Origin: Butyrivibrio sp. AE3009
GTDB lineage: Bacteria > Bacillota > Clostridia > Lachnospirales > Lachnospiraceae
Direction of reading: 5' to 3'
DNA: 64,000 nucleotides
NCBI RefSeq assembly: GCF_000420845.1
Contig: NZ_ATVS01000022.1
Span: 1 to 64,000 of the forward strand
Both the position numbers and the translations under genes were made by a program. Positions 52,011 through 61,011 of the stretch are shown in pieces (the stretch's first letter is position 1; each line of letters starts with the position of its first letter). The notes under the pieces were generated by a model, which saw only the letters and a list, made by a program, of their open reading frames with translations, was not told the origin of the DNA and did no database searches.

Positions 52011-52760
52011 ATGGAACAGAAAAAAAGTAGTTTTGGAACCGCGATAATTATCGGCATCAGCATTGTTATCAGCTGCATTGCACTGGCCTTTGGCTTGTCT
52101 CATTTCAGATCCGAGAGCACCCATGTGATATCCGCAACGGGTAGTGCCAGCGTTGATTTTGAAGCAGACATAATTATCTGGAGAGGAGAGTTCGCTTCGG
52201 TTGCTTATACTTCACAGGAAGCTTATACCAAGATTAAAAAGGATGCGGAGCTGGTCAAGAACTATCTCACCAGCAATGGTATCTCTGAATCTGAGGTAGT
52301 CTTTAATTCCGTGGACATCGGCAGAACCTACAAGGATAACTACGATGAGAACGGCAACTACATTGGCTCAGAGGCAGACGGCTACAGGCTTACACAGAGT
52401 GTCACCGTATCTTCCGGCAATCTCGACAATGTGGAGAAGGTGTCAAGGGATATTTCAAGTCTCCTGGACAAGGGCGTGGAGCTCACCAGCGGATCTCCCG
52501 AATACTACTATTCAGACCTTGATGCGCTCAAGCTAGATCTTATCGACAAGGCTTCCATCAACGCCAAGGACAGAATCGATATCGTGGCCAGGAACTCCGG
52601 AGCAAAGCTTGGTAAGCTCAAGAATTCCAGCCTTGGAGTATTCCAGATAACAGCCAAGAACTCAGGCACCGGCAGCTATTCCTATGACGGAGCCTTCGAT
52701 ACCAGCTCAAGACACAAGACCGCAACCATCACAGTAAGACTTGAATATGATCTTAAATGA
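52011..52760 (+). CDS. SIMPL (DUF541) domain protein
   Basis: A 249-aa protein with one N-terminal membrane helix (about 10-30). An extracytoplasmic SIMPL/DUF541 domain follows, beginning VISATGSASVDFEADIIIWRGEF, with the family's RLTQSVTVSS and NAKDRIDIVARNSGAKLG segments. The family includes bacterial periplasmic proteins implicated in oxidative-stress tolerance and channel-like oligomers; no precise role is known. A terminator follows. Confidence 0.88.
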   Translation: MEQKKSSFGTAIIIGISIVISCIALAFGLSHFRSESTHVISATGSASVDFEADIIIWRGEFASVAYTSQEAYTKIKKDAELVKNYLTSNGISESEVVFNSVDIGRTYKDNYDENGNYIGSEADGYRLTQSVTVSSGNLDNVEKVSRDISSLLDKGVELTSGSPEYYYSDLDALKLDLIDKASINAKDRIDIVARNSGAKLGKLKNSSLGVFQITAKNSGTGSYSYDGAFDTSSRHKTATITVRLEYDLK

Positions 52761-52781
52761 TATATGATCCTTAGACTATAG

Positions 52782-52825
52782 AGAGCCGTAAACCCCAGTG
52801 GTCATCGGCTCTTTATGTTTATTTT
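52782..52825 (+). terminator. Terminator after the SIMPL gene
   Basis: Stem AGAGCCG (52782-52788) / CGGCTCT (52806-52812) with a 17-base loop, followed by a T-rich stretch. Confidence 0.75.
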
Positions 52826-52879
52826 GCCAAAACATCAAAATGAAAAATGCTATTCAGAAAAGATAAATGTAAAATATAC

Positions 52880-52911
52880 TTGACATTATGCTACTGTAGA
52901 TTTACTATAAT
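52880..52911 (+). promoter_or_regulatory. Promoter of the membrane-protein/XRE pair
   Basis: A perfect TTGACA (52880-52885). Two -10 choices exist: TACTAT (52903-52908) at 17 bp, or a perfect TATAAT (52906-52911) at 20 bp. The region between (CTACTGTAGATTTACTATAAT) contains repeated TACT/TAGA words that could be an operator for the XRE protein, but this is speculative. Confidence 0.6.
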
Positions 52912-52970
52912 ATCACAGAGATAAATAAACAGTATTTAATCTTAATGCCGATAAGCGAGGAGGTATAGTA

Positions 52971-53498
52971 ATGGCAAGTGTAGCAATTGTTTTTTCATTG
53001 GGAATCTTTGTAGCAATTATTCTTACTATTGTGATCATGAAGTTCACCAATACAGACAAGAAGATCAAGACTCAGTACGATGAGAGGCAGGAGATCATAA
53101 GGAGCCGCGGATACAAATACAGTTTTTACGCAATGCTTATTATTGAAGTTTTATTTATGTGTATTAAGATTGCAGATATTAAGCTCCCCGTTAATGACTT
53201 TCTCCTCCACCTTCTGGCAATGCTTTTCGGATGCCTGGTGCTTTGCGTATACAGCATTTGGAACGATGCTTACTGGGGACTTAATAATGACAGGAAGAAA
53301 TACATTATTATTTATGCTTTAGTAACCCTTTTCAATGTGGCTCCTATAGTAGCAGCATTTCTTGAGGGGGACTTCAGAACAGAGGGATGGGATGCACTTC
53401 CAATAACCAATATCGTGGTTGTGATATGGCTTGCGCTCATTGCAGCAGCAGCCCTTGTTAAAAAGATCGTGGATTCCAGATCCGGAGAGGAGGACTAA
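52971..53498 (+). CDS. Four-helix membrane protein of unknown function
   Basis: A 175-aa protein with four predicted membrane helices (about 3-23, 50-68, 77-98 and 109-130) and a fifth near 145-165. A charged cytoplasmic stretch, KKIKTQYDERQEIIRSRGYKYSF, lies between the first two. The YDERQ.. R...Y...F pattern recurs in small Firmicutes membrane proteins encoded next to a compact XRE regulator, as here (the next gene starts 3 bp later). Function unknown. Confidence 0.75.
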   Translation: MASVAIVFSLGIFVAIILTIVIMKFTNTDKKIKTQYDERQEIIRSRGYKYSFYAMLIIEVLFMCIKIADIKLPVNDFLLHLLAMLFGCLVLCVYSIWNDAYWGLNNDRKKYIIIYALVTLFNVAPIVAAFLEGDFRTEGWDALPITNIVVVIWLALIAAAALVKKIVDSRSGEED

Positions 53499-53501
53499 GC
53501 C

Positions 53502-53693
53502 ATGAAGAATCTTAAACTTAAGTCCGCAAGAGCCGGCAAGGATCTGTCCCAGGATCAGCTGGCAGCCCTCTGCGGGGTATCCCGACAGACCATCAGTGCT
53601 ATAGAGAAAGGGGATTACAATCCCACCATTAACCTTTGCATTGCGATATGCAAGGCCCTGGATAAGACGCTGGATGATCTATTTTGGGAATGA
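53502..53693 (+). CDS. Compact XRE-family transcriptional regulator
   Basis: A 63-aa protein consisting only of the Cro/C1-type helix-turn-helix: LSQDQLAALCGVSRQTISAIEKGDYNPTI, ending LDKTLDDLFWE. This form usually accompanies a small membrane protein gene and probably autoregulates it. The start lies 3 bp after the preceding stop, so translation is coupled. Confidence 0.92.
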   Translation: MKNLKLKSARAGKDLSQDQLAALCGVSRQTISAIEKGDYNPTINLCIAICKALDKTLDDLFWE

Positions 53694-53750
53694 AATTTTA
53701 GAACAGTAACAGTTTGAGACAGCAATGTTTTTTATATAAAGGAGAAGAGT

Positions 53751-54740
53751 ATGAAAACAACATTACAGACAAGATGCGAACTTTTAGCAGAGAACAGAAA
53801 TATCATCAATAAGGGATTTGTGCTTGAGAATTCCCTTATCAAGATTGCTTCGGCACTGGTTTATACCGAGACTGACAAGACAGTTGATAACGCATATCTC
53901 AAGGAGTGCAGAGGACTTCTTAGAAAGAATAAGGGCGCTTTTTCCGATTTCAGAACCATGAATGAGCTTATGGTAAGCGCCAAGCTTGCGCAGCAGGCTG
54001 ATCCTGAGAGATACCTGGAAGAGATAACAGCTTCCTATAAGATGCTTCATCAGGGCAAGGTATTCGGATCAAAATTTATGGTCCTGGCAGCTATGAACAT
54101 TTCTGATGCAGGGAGATTTGCTGAGGCTGACAGCATTATCGAGAAGACAAAAGCCATTATGAAGGGCATGAACAAGGCACACCCTGTTCTTACCAATGAG
54201 GAAGACACCTGCTTTGCAGTACTTCTTGCCATGACAGATAAGAGCGTCGAGGACATTCTGACAGAGCTGGAAGAAACCTATCAGACTTTGAAGAAAGATT
54301 TTTCTTTCCATGACAATTCAGTATATTCTCTGGCTCAGGTCCTCACCATGAAGAAGGGCACAGTAGCTGAGAAGTGCAGCAAGGCAGTGGAAATCTACAA
54401 TGCCTTCAAGGATGCCGGTGTTAAGTACGGCAAGGATTATGAGTTTGCTTCTCTTGGAGTATTGGTGGGACTTAACGTCAGAGCAGAAGAGATAGTAAAT
54501 GAGGTTGTGGATGCAGCAGATTTTCTTAAGACTCAGAAGGGCTTCGGAATGCTGGACTGCTCCGAGAGACAGAGACTTATGTTTGGTGCTATTCTTTATG
54601 CAGGAATCATGGATGAAGGTGTACTTAGCGGCGCTTCAGCCTTTGACAGCACTATCGCAATGGTAATTGCAGAAGAGATCGCATTCATGATGATGATGGT
54701 TGCTGTATCTGCAACTGCTGCAGCCAATGCATCTCACTGA
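53751..54740 (+). CDS. DUF4003-family protein
   Basis: A 329-aa soluble, helical protein. The features FRTMNELMVSAKLA, MLHQGKVFGSKFMVLAAM, FSFHDNSVYSLAQVL and the methionine-rich tail AFMMMMVAVSATAAANASH match DUF4003, a family of unknown function in Firmicutes. AAGGAG precedes the ATG. It lies about 57 bp after the XRE gene and ends at a terminator, so it may share that operon. Confidence 0.82.
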   Translation: MKTTLQTRCELLAENRNIINKGFVLENSLIKIASALVYTETDKTVDNAYLKECRGLLRKNKGAFSDFRTMNELMVSAKLAQQADPERYLEEITASYKMLHQGKVFGSKFMVLAAMNISDAGRFAEADSIIEKTKAIMKGMNKAHPVLTNEEDTCFAVLLAMTDKSVEDILTELEETYQTLKKDFSFHDNSVYSLAQVLTMKKGTVAEKCSKAVEIYNAFKDAGVKYGKDYEFASLGVLVGLNVRAEEIVNEVVDAADFLKTQKGFGMLDCSERQRLMFGAILYAGIMDEGVLSGASAFDSTIAMVIAEEIAFMMMMVAVSATAAANASH

Positions 54741-54772
54741 TAAAACTTTATCCTGAACGGAAAGTGAAATAC

Positions 54773-54813
54773 AAGCGGGAAATTGCCGGCGACGACAGTT
54801 TCCTGCTTTTTTT
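54773..54813 (+). terminator. Terminator after the DUF4003 gene
   Basis: Stem AAGCGGGAAA (54773-54782) / TTTCCTGCTT (54799-54808) with one G-T pair, followed by T-run. Confidence 0.85.
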
Positions 54814-54853
54814 ATGCGCTTTTTTGCAATCGAACATATTTTTGGTTTTTGTA

Positions 54854-54882
54854 TTGTATGCGGGAGAGGCAGATGCTATACT
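54854..54882 (+). promoter_or_regulatory. Promoter of the UvrD-type helicase gene
   Basis: TTGTAT (54854-54859), a 17-bp spacer and the extended -10 TGCTATACT (54874-54882). The leader to ATG 54952 is about 62 bases. Confidence 0.75.
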
Positions 54883-54951
54883 CATTTATATAACGTGCCC
54901 GGAGCAGGCATTTTGCTCTATTGACATGGGCAGGAACAGAAAGGTATTGGA

Positions 54952-57111
54952 ATGGAATTACTGGAAGGATTAAATGACTCTCAGAGGGAGGCAGTTACAA
55001 CTACAGAAGGATATGTGAGAGTTATTGCGGGAGCCGGCAGTGGCAAGACCAGGGCTCTTTCCCGCAGGTTCGCCTATCTGGTGATGGGGCTTGGTATCAT
55101 GCCCGGTCACATTTTGTGCGTGACCTTCACCAACAAATCCGCCAATGAGATGAGGCAGCGTATTCATTACCTTACGGGGGATAATGACACTGGCTACATA
55201 AATACTTTCCATGGTTTCTGCGTGTCGGTCCTTCAGGAGGACAGCAGCGCAGTCAGTTATCCAAAGAGCTTCCTTGTTCTTGATAATTCTGATATTGATG
55301 ACATTCTGGATATCATATACGAGGAGAGGCATCTCTCCATGCGGGACATGACCTACAGTAATGCCAGGGATATGTTCGAGATCATGAAGATCAAGGAGAG
55401 ACCCGATTACTATCTTGATATGATCTCCATGTCCATCGATGAGTTAAAAGAAAAGTATGACAGGGCCACAGAGGTTAAGGACATTCTTTTTTACGGATAT
55501 CTCTATCAGGAAAAGAAGTGCTTTGGCCTTGATTATAACGATCTGATAAAGTTCACACTATACATTTTTCAGCAGAATGAAGAGATCAAGTTAAAATGGC
55601 AGAAACGCCTTGAATACATCATGATAGATGAGTTTCAGGATATTGACGGCCTCCAGTATGAGCTGATGGAGGTGTTATCGGCTTATCACAAGAATCTTTT
55701 TATCGTGGGAGATCCCGACCAGACCATTTATACCTGGCGCGGGGCCAATGTGAAGTATCTATTGGATTTTGACAAGGGGCACAAGAATCTTAAGACCATA
55801 ATGATGAACGACAACTATCGCTCCACACCTCAGATTTTGTCAGCAGTCAATTCACTTATAGATAAGAACACTCAGAGGATTAAGAAGGAGCTTACAGCAG
55901 TGCTTCCGGCAGGAGACAGCGTCCTGTGCCATATGGCTCCCAATACCACCGACGAGGCAGATTGGATCACCGGCCAGATGCTGGTGCTGAAGGGCATGGG
56001 CGTATCCTACAAGGATATGACTGTTCTGTACAGAGCCCATTATGTCACAAGGACCATAGAGGAGGGACTCATCAGGGAGAAGATTCCCTATACCATCTAT
56101 TCCGGAGTGCAGTTCTTCGGAAGGCTGGAGATCAAGGACGCATTGTGTTACCTCCGAATGGTTGTTTACAAGGATGACATTTCATTTAGAAGGATCGTCA
56201 ACGTTCCTAAGAGGAATATCGGAAAAAGACGTATGGCCTTTCTTGAGGAATACGCTGCGGAGCATAGATGCTCACTTTACACAGCTCTTAACGACAATAT
56301 CGATAATGAGCTTATAAGGGGGACCGGTGCTAAGGGCTTCATCAGTCTTATCGAGGAGTTTGCCGAGAATTATCAGGGTGAAGCAGTATCCGAAGTACTG
56401 ACTAAGATTTTGCAAAAGAGCGGCTATGAGGAGATGCTTCGTAAGGAAGGTGCTCAGGACAGGCTCGATAATCTAGCTGAACTTAAACAGTCTGTTTTCG
56501 AGTATGAGACCACCTGCGGCGAGGAGATAGGCCTTGAGGATTATCTTAAGCACATAGCTCTTTTTACCAATGCAGATGCAGAGGCAGGAAGTGAAGATAA
56601 GGTTAGGCTCATGACGGTACATGCCGCCAAGGGACTGGAGTTTCCTTATGTATTCCTCTGCGGTATGAATGAAGGTATTTTCCCTTCGAGGAAAATCCAT
56701 ACCCTTGAGGGAATGGAAGAGGAGAGGCGCCTTGCTTTCGTTGCCATGACAAGAGCTCAGAGGAGGCTCTTTATCTCAGAGGCCGGAGGAAGGAATTTTG
56801 AGGGTATTCCCAGATATCCTTCAAGGTTTATACTTGATATAGATGAGGACAAGCTGGAATTTACCGAGAAGCCGGATGAAGCAATGCTTACCAATGTCCG
56901 CAAGTTTATCGAGAATGATTCAAGGCATCTCAAGGGTGCCATGAAGCTGAATGTAATGGAACCCGGGACCAGGGTTGAACATTCGATATTCGGCGCCGGC
57001 ATCATTGTCGATGTGAATTATGAAGAAGAGAGCTATACGGTTCAATTCGATGAGATGGATACACCAAGGCAGATCTCATGCAAAGTACGACTTAACAAAC
57101 TGGAGGGCTGA
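54952..57111 (+). CDS. UvrD/PcrA-like superfamily 1 DNA helicase
   Basis: A 719-aa 3'-5' helicase. Motifs are in order: Q-motif region LNDSQREAV, Walker A AGAGSGKT, TFTNKSANEM, Walker B IMIDEFQDI, GDPDQTIYTWRGA, TVHAAKGLEFPYVFLCG and MTRAQRRLFI. The C-terminus carries a small Tudor-like module (GTRVEHSIFGAGIIVDV) as in PcrA. It is shorter than PcrA in Bacillus (about 740 aa) and more divergent, so an accessory paralogue is possible. It shares its transcript with the small gene starting 3 bp after its stop. Confidence 0.9.
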   Translation: MELLEGLNDSQREAVTTTEGYVRVIAGAGSGKTRALSRRFAYLVMGLGIMPGHILCVTFTNKSANEMRQRIHYLTGDNDTGYINTFHGFCVSVLQEDSSAVSYPKSFLVLDNSDIDDILDIIYEERHLSMRDMTYSNARDMFEIMKIKERPDYYLDMISMSIDELKEKYDRATEVKDILFYGYLYQEKKCFGLDYNDLIKFTLYIFQQNEEIKLKWQKRLEYIMIDEFQDIDGLQYELMEVLSAYHKNLFIVGDPDQTIYTWRGANVKYLLDFDKGHKNLKTIMMNDNYRSTPQILSAVNSLIDKNTQRIKKELTAVLPAGDSVLCHMAPNTTDEADWITGQMLVLKGMGVSYKDMTVLYRAHYVTRTIEEGLIREKIPYTIYSGVQFFGRLEIKDALCYLRMVVYKDDISFRRIVNVPKRNIGKRRMAFLEEYAAEHRCSLYTALNDNIDNELIRGTGAKGFISLIEEFAENYQGEAVSEVLTKILQKSGYEEMLRKEGAQDRLDNLAELKQSVFEYETTCGEEIGLEDYLKHIALFTNADAEAGSEDKVRLMTVHAAKGLEFPYVFLCGMNEGIFPSRKIHTLEGMEEERRLAFVAMTRAQRRLFISEAGGRNFEGIPRYPSRFILDIDEDKLEFTEKPDEAMLTNVRKFIENDSRHLKGAMKLNVMEPGTRVEHSIFGAGIIVDVNYEEESYTVQFDEMDTPRQISCKVRLNKLEG

Positions 57112-57114
57112 GTT

Positions 57115-57462
57115 ATGGATGAATTATTGTATGTCGTCGTATATATGGTTGTGATAGCAGTCATTTTGAGCGCAGTTAAGAAGTCCGCTGCCAATAAAAA
57201 TGCCAATAAGGGACCGGTTAATAAAAATGTGATGACAGGGCCTATTACCGGTCAGACAATGGCTAAGTCCGCTAAATATGATACGTATAACAAACGTGGC
57301 AATACCTCCGGAGCGATGCCGCACAAGCACAAAGAAAAAGGTGTCTATGACACTTATAATAAGCGTCAGTATACTTCTATGGCCGATGCCTCCAAGCTTC
57401 CACCGGGATATATTCTTCTTAACGGAGAACCTGTTCGCGTGGCAGACCTTGAGGGAAAATAA
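57115..57462 (+). CDS. Small membrane-anchored protein, unknown function
   Basis: A 115-aa protein with an N-terminal membrane helix (about 4-20) and a basic, Lys/Asn-rich linker. A twofold DTYNKR motif follows (AKYDTYNKRGNTS and GVYDTYNKRQYTS). The end, LPPGYILLNGEPVRVADLEGK, is compact. I recognise no family. Its ATG follows the helicase stop by 3 bp. An oxidoreductase gene follows 56 bp later. Confidence 0.65.
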   Translation: MDELLYVVVYMVVIAVILSAVKKSAANKNANKGPVNKNVMTGPITGQTMAKSAKYDTYNKRGNTSGAMPHKHKEKGVYDTYNKRQYTSMADASKLPPGYILLNGEPVRVADLEGK

Positions 57463-57518
57463 ATAATACTTAAAACACTTAACTGACAACCATGGTAAGG
57501 CCTCGAAAGGAGAGCGAC

Positions 57519-58499
57519 ATGAAGAAGGTAAAATGGGGAGTTTTGGGAACTGCTAACATTGCAAGAAACTGTACTATTCCGGGCATGAAGAAGGCGGAGA
57601 GCTGCGAGCTGTATGCCATTGCCGGAAGAAGTAAGGAGAAGGCAGAGAAGTTCAAGAAGGAATTTGGTTTTGAGAAGGCCTTTGGCAGCTACGAAGAACT
57701 GGTTTTGGATCCTGAGGTTCAGGCTATCTACATTCCGCTTCCCAATGATCTTCATATTAAGTGGGTTAACGAAGCTCTGTCCCATGGAAAGCATGTCCTT
57801 TGCGAGAAGCCTCTGGCCCTTAACGCCGATGAGGCAAGAGAGATGTTTGAAACCGCCGCTGAGAATGGTGTGATCCTTATGGAGGCCTATGCATATCTTC
57901 ACAGTCCCTATGTGGAGAGCCTTAAGAAGGATGTAACCAGCGGAATTATCGGAGATATCGATTACATAGAGAGCGCTTTTCTTACCCAGGGCTACAAGGA
58001 GGACTTCAGGCTTCACAGGGAGCACGGCGGCGGAGCCATGTACGACCTTGGCTGCTATTGCACCACAATGATACTTAACCTGGTGGATTCAGAACCTTCC
58101 TACATCCAGGCTACAGCGGAGTTTACAGATCTTGGAGTTGACTTTCTTACAACCGCCATCATGGGCTTTGAAAACGGAGTAAGAGCCTCCTTTAATGTGG
58201 GAATGAATTTAGGAATCGGCACCAATTCCAGATTTGACAGGCTGTATATTCATGGCAGCAAGGGTAGCATCAGGTCTGATGTGGAGTACAACCAGGAGGG
58301 TGAGGTTAGCTATACTATCTTCAATCAGGATGGAACCACCGTGAGGAAGATCTCAGTTCCACAGAACTATGCCTTGGAGGTGGAGAACCTTTCAAGATGT
58401 ATCCTTTCTGATGAGAAGCCCCATATTACACCGGAGTTTTCTATCAGGAACGCAGAGGTGATCGATCAGGTGCTGGATGAGATAGGTTTTTGGTTATAA
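57519..58499 (+). CDS. Gfo/Idh/MocA-family oxidoreductase
   Basis: A 326-aa NAD(P)-dependent dehydrogenase. The N-terminal Rossmann fold begins VKWGVLGTANIARNC, with the family active-site Lys in CEKPLALNADEA. The C-terminal sheet domain has GGGAMYDLGCY. ATG 57519 has AAAGGAG six bases upstream; the frame open to 57492 lacks a site. Substrate is a sugar or cyclitol, not determinable here. The gap to the next gene is 12 bp. Confidence 0.92.
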   Translation: MKKVKWGVLGTANIARNCTIPGMKKAESCELYAIAGRSKEKAEKFKKEFGFEKAFGSYEELVLDPEVQAIYIPLPNDLHIKWVNEALSHGKHVLCEKPLALNADEAREMFETAAENGVILMEAYAYLHSPYVESLKKDVTSGIIGDIDYIESAFLTQGYKEDFRLHREHGGGAMYDLGCYCTTMILNLVDSEPSYIQATAEFTDLGVDFLTTAIMGFENGVRASFNVGMNLGIGTNSRFDRLYIHGSKGSIRSDVEYNQEGEVSYTIFNQDGTTVRKISVPQNYALEVENLSRCILSDEKPHITPEFSIRNAEVIDQVLDEIGFWL

Positions 58500-58511
58500 C
58501 AGGTGGCGAAT

Positions 58512-59198
58512 ATGATAACAGAAGAGATTAGAGACAGACTTTTTGAACTTCAGGATATCAAATACAGGGATTTTCAGAGCGGCCTTATTCCCGGTGTGGA
58601 AACGGAGGCTTTTATAGGAGTAAGGACACCGGAGCTGCGTAAGCTTGCCAAGGAATTTGCCAAGAAAGAAGAGATTGATGAGTTTTTGGATGAGCTTCCC
58701 CACAAATATTTTGATGAGAATCAGCTTCACGCTTTCATCATTTCCGGTGAGAAGGACTATGAGAAGGCCCTTGGGGAGCTGAATGCTTTTTTACCCTATG
58801 TAAATAACTGGGCCACCTGCGATCAGATGTCTCCCAAGGTATTCAAGAAGCATAAAAAAGAGCTTCTTCCGGAGATAGATAAATGGCTTAAGTCAGATAA
58901 GACCTACACCGTAAGATTCGCCATCGGAATGCTGATGGAGCATTTTCTGGATGAGGATTATGATGTGAAATATCCTGAGACAGTAGCACAGATCAGATCA
59001 GAAGAATACTACGTGAACATGATGATCGCCTGGTACTTCGCCACAGCCCTGGCCAAGCAGTATGATACTATTCTTCCTTTTATCGAAGGTAAGAAGCTCG
59101 ATACCTGGACTCACAATAAGGCAATTCAGAAAGCTGTGGAGAGCTACCGTATTACACCGGAGCAGAAGGAATATTTGAAAAAACTGAAGATAAAGTAA
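58512..59198 (+). CDS. DNA alkylation repair (AlkD-like) HEAT-repeat protein
   Basis: A 228-aa all-helical protein of the AlkD family. Motifs are AFIGVRTPELRKLAKEFAK, NNWATCDQMSPKVFKKHK and YVNMMIAWYFATALAKQYD. AlkD-type glycosylases remove bulky or cationic alkyl purines without base flipping, but many relatives lack the activity; the tryptophan in NNWATCD and the aspartate of that segment fit the active-site region. ATG 58512 has AGGTGG five bases upstream. Convergent with the BlaR1-like gene. Confidence 0.88.
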   Translation: MITEEIRDRLFELQDIKYRDFQSGLIPGVETEAFIGVRTPELRKLAKEFAKKEEIDEFLDELPHKYFDENQLHAFIISGEKDYEKALGELNAFLPYVNNWATCDQMSPKVFKKHKKELLPEIDKWLKSDKTYTVRFAIGMLMEHFLDEDYDVKYPETVAQIRSEEYYVNMMIAWYFATALAKQYDTILPFIEGKKLDTWTHNKAIQKAVESYRITPEQKEYLKKLKIK

Positions 59199-59237
59199 TT
59201 AACCCTCACCGAATAGTTAGTAATCTGATCCTTCGTT

Positions 59238-60410
59238 TCATTTTCTTATAACTCTCCCTCCATCTTTTTTCCATACCTGTATTATATTTTCAGATACATC
59301 CAGTGTTGCCCCGTCACTGCAGAGGATGTAGCAGTAAGAGCCATCGATAACCAGAGTATCTGTAGCAGGATCAATCTCGTGATATGAAGAATCCGGCGAT
59401 ATATCATCCATAGGCGGTTCATAGTGAGAACTGAAGAATACTGTATATGAAGCTATGAATATCATTGCTGCGACAGTGACCATAGAAAGGTCTTTATATA
59501 AGGACTGATTATAGTGCTTTTTGGATATTGCAAGAAAGCGTTCCTTAAGGTCTACGGGACAATTCGAAACAAGCGTAAGCGCATAGAGCCCAGAAGCTGA
59601 TGAGTGGCCTGCTTTCGACGTGCTCTGATTCTTTATCACCATAAGCATTGTTTCCATATATTGAATGCGCTCACGATCAGACATGCCACCAATAGTCATC
59701 TGATCACACCTAAGTTCCATTGACTGTTCCATGTCTTTTCTGAAAATGTATACACAGGGATTCCAGAAAAACAGGCAGGTGACTACATTTGCCAGTATTT
59801 TTGTAAAGCAGTCGTGGCTTTTCAGGTGATTATACTCATGCCTCAGTATGTAGTAGAGCTGAATATCTGAATAATTATCGCTGCAGTTTGTTGGAAGAAC
59901 GATACTTTTTTTTAATATGCCCATGCTAAGAGGGCTGCCCAGATGGTCTAATTCATAGAGGTCTATCTTAAGTGCTGTTGAATTCTCGGCCTGTATCTGA
60001 CTAAGGACCCTGTAGGCCTTGTCGGATGGCTCTAACGGCTTTTTCCTTGCAAAAGAGGAAACCCTGATATAGGTAAATATAAGCTTTGTAAGTAAAAAAA
60101 AGCTTATTGCTATATAAAGAGCAGACAGGATCTGGTATCCATGAAGGTTATGTTTCCCCAAGAAAAAATCCCTGAAAAACATGATGTCAATTATGGGATT
60201 AAAGAACCTGCTGCTTATGCAGATCGCCCATGGAGATTCAAGAGGGAGCAACAGTCTTATAAGGCATAAAAAATAGATGAAGCATATAGCCCTTGTGCTT
60301 AAAAGCCTTAGCTTCATGAGCTTCTTTCTGAGATAGTAAAAAAGAATAATAAAAATACTGGTATATAACGCACAGAACCAAAAGTCACAGAACAATTCAA
60401 GGTTGCTCAT
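59238..60410 (-). CDS. M56-family (BlaR1-like) membrane metallopeptidase, short sensor
   Basis: A 390-aa protein. Three to four membrane helices occupy about 1-120. A cytoplasmic zinc protease domain has HEYNH (HExxH) and downstream MELRCDQM as the third ligand region, and a last helix lies at about 312-330 (AAMIFIASYTVFF). The outside part is only about 60 residues (DTLVIDGSYCYILCSDGATLDV), whereas BlaR1/MecR1 have a penicillin-binding sensor of about 250 residues there. It should cleave the neighbouring BlaI-like repressor in response to an unknown signal. Start lies 8 bp after the repressor stop. Confidence 0.88.
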   Translation of the reverse strand: MSNLELFCDFWFCALYTSIFIILFYYLRKKLMKLRLLSTRAICFIYFLCLIRLLLPLESPWAICISSRFFNPIIDIMFFRDFFLGKHNLHGYQILSALYIAISFFLLTKLIFTYIRVSSFARKKPLEPSDKAYRVLSQIQAENSTALKIDLYELDHLGSPLSMGILKKSIVLPTNCSDNYSDIQLYYILRHEYNHLKSHDCFTKILANVVTCLFFWNPCVYIFRKDMEQSMELRCDQMTIGGMSDRERIQYMETMLMVIKNQSTSKAGHSSASGLYALTLVSNCPVDLKERFLAISKKHYNQSLYKDLSMVTVAAMIFIASYTVFFSSHYEPPMDDISPDSSYHEIDPATDTLVIDGSYCYILCSDGATLDVSENIIQVWKKDGGRVIRK

Positions 60411-60418
60411 TTAATACG

Positions 60419-60844
60419 TCATCTTTCCTGTTTATTTTTTTCTGAAGATTCTTTCTTAAGATTGTCAATGATTTCCTGAAGACTCTCAATGAGTTCTTCT
60501 CTTGAGTCTTCGTCTTCATCGCCGTCATTCTTGATCATCGCCATGGCAATGTTGCCAAGGGATCTGAAGGTAAGCCCACCTGCCTCCAACAATCTGGCTG
60601 CATACTCTTCCTGCGTGATGGAATAGGTGAACCTGCGGGCATACTGAGTGTTGTACTGCTCAAAGCCGGAAACCTTAATGAGATCCTTGTCTATAAGACT
60701 GTTGATGGTTCGGAAAATGTTTAGCTTATTCCAGTCTGCATCATCAAGTTTGTTAAGCATCTCAATACTGGTAAGACCGGTATCGGAGCTCCACAGCAAT
60801 TCCATAATAGTCTTTTCTCTAGTGTTTAATGAATATGATTTCAT
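60419..60844 (-). CDS. BlaI/MecI/CopY-family repressor
   Basis: A 141-aa protein from ATG 60844 (GAGGAA seven bases upstream on the minus strand; the longer TTG start at 60859 overlaps this site). A winged helix comprises about 1-75 (LNTREKTIMELLWSSDTGLTSIEML), and the C-terminal dimerisation helices contain the acidic tail DGDEDEDSREELIESLQEI. It forms an operon with the BlaR1-like protease and is divergent from a large surface protein gene, which is its likely target along with its own operon. Confidence 0.9.
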   Translation of the reverse strand: MKSYSLNTREKTIMELLWSSDTGLTSIEMLNKLDDADWNKLNIFRTINSLIDKDLIKVSGFEQYNTQYARRFTYSITQEEYAARLLEAGGLTFRSLGNIAMAMIKNDGDEDEDSREELIESLQEIIDNLKKESSEKNKQER

Positions 60845-60868
60845 AAGCTGATTCCTCAAAAATGGCAG

Positions 60869-60939
60869 TTGACAATATTATTATAAAACAGATTTAGAAC
60901 ATGTCAAGGTAATGTCAAAAAAAGATAATAGTATTGACA
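60869..60939. promoter_or_regulatory. Divergent intergenic region with four TTGACA/TGTCAA half-sites
   Basis: Half-sites are TTGACA near 60869-60874, TGTCAA at 60902-60907 and 60913-60918, and TTGACA at 60934-60939. The outer pair points inward and the inner pair lies as an 11-bp-spaced direct repeat. Some are also -35 boxes. They could be BlaI-family repressor sites covering both promoters. Confidence 0.45.
60880..60907 (-). promoter_or_regulatory. Promoter of the BlaI/BlaR1-like operon
   Basis: On the minus strand, TTGACA (60902-60907), a 16-bp spacer and TATAAT (60880-60885). The start codon is about 35 bases downstream. Confidence 0.8.
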
Positions 60940-60961
60940 ATGATGAAAATAAAAATATAAA
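60934..60961 (+). promoter_or_regulatory. Promoter of the DNRLRE/RHS gene
   Basis: A perfect TTGACA (60934-60939), a 16-bp spacer and TATAAA (60956-60961). It lies about 50 bases before the ATG at 61012 and back to back with the BlaI-operon promoter. Confidence 0.8.
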
Positions 60962-61011
60962 ATGTGATAGCAGAGATTTATCAACTAAATAAAAAACAGG
61001 GGGAAATGTGC

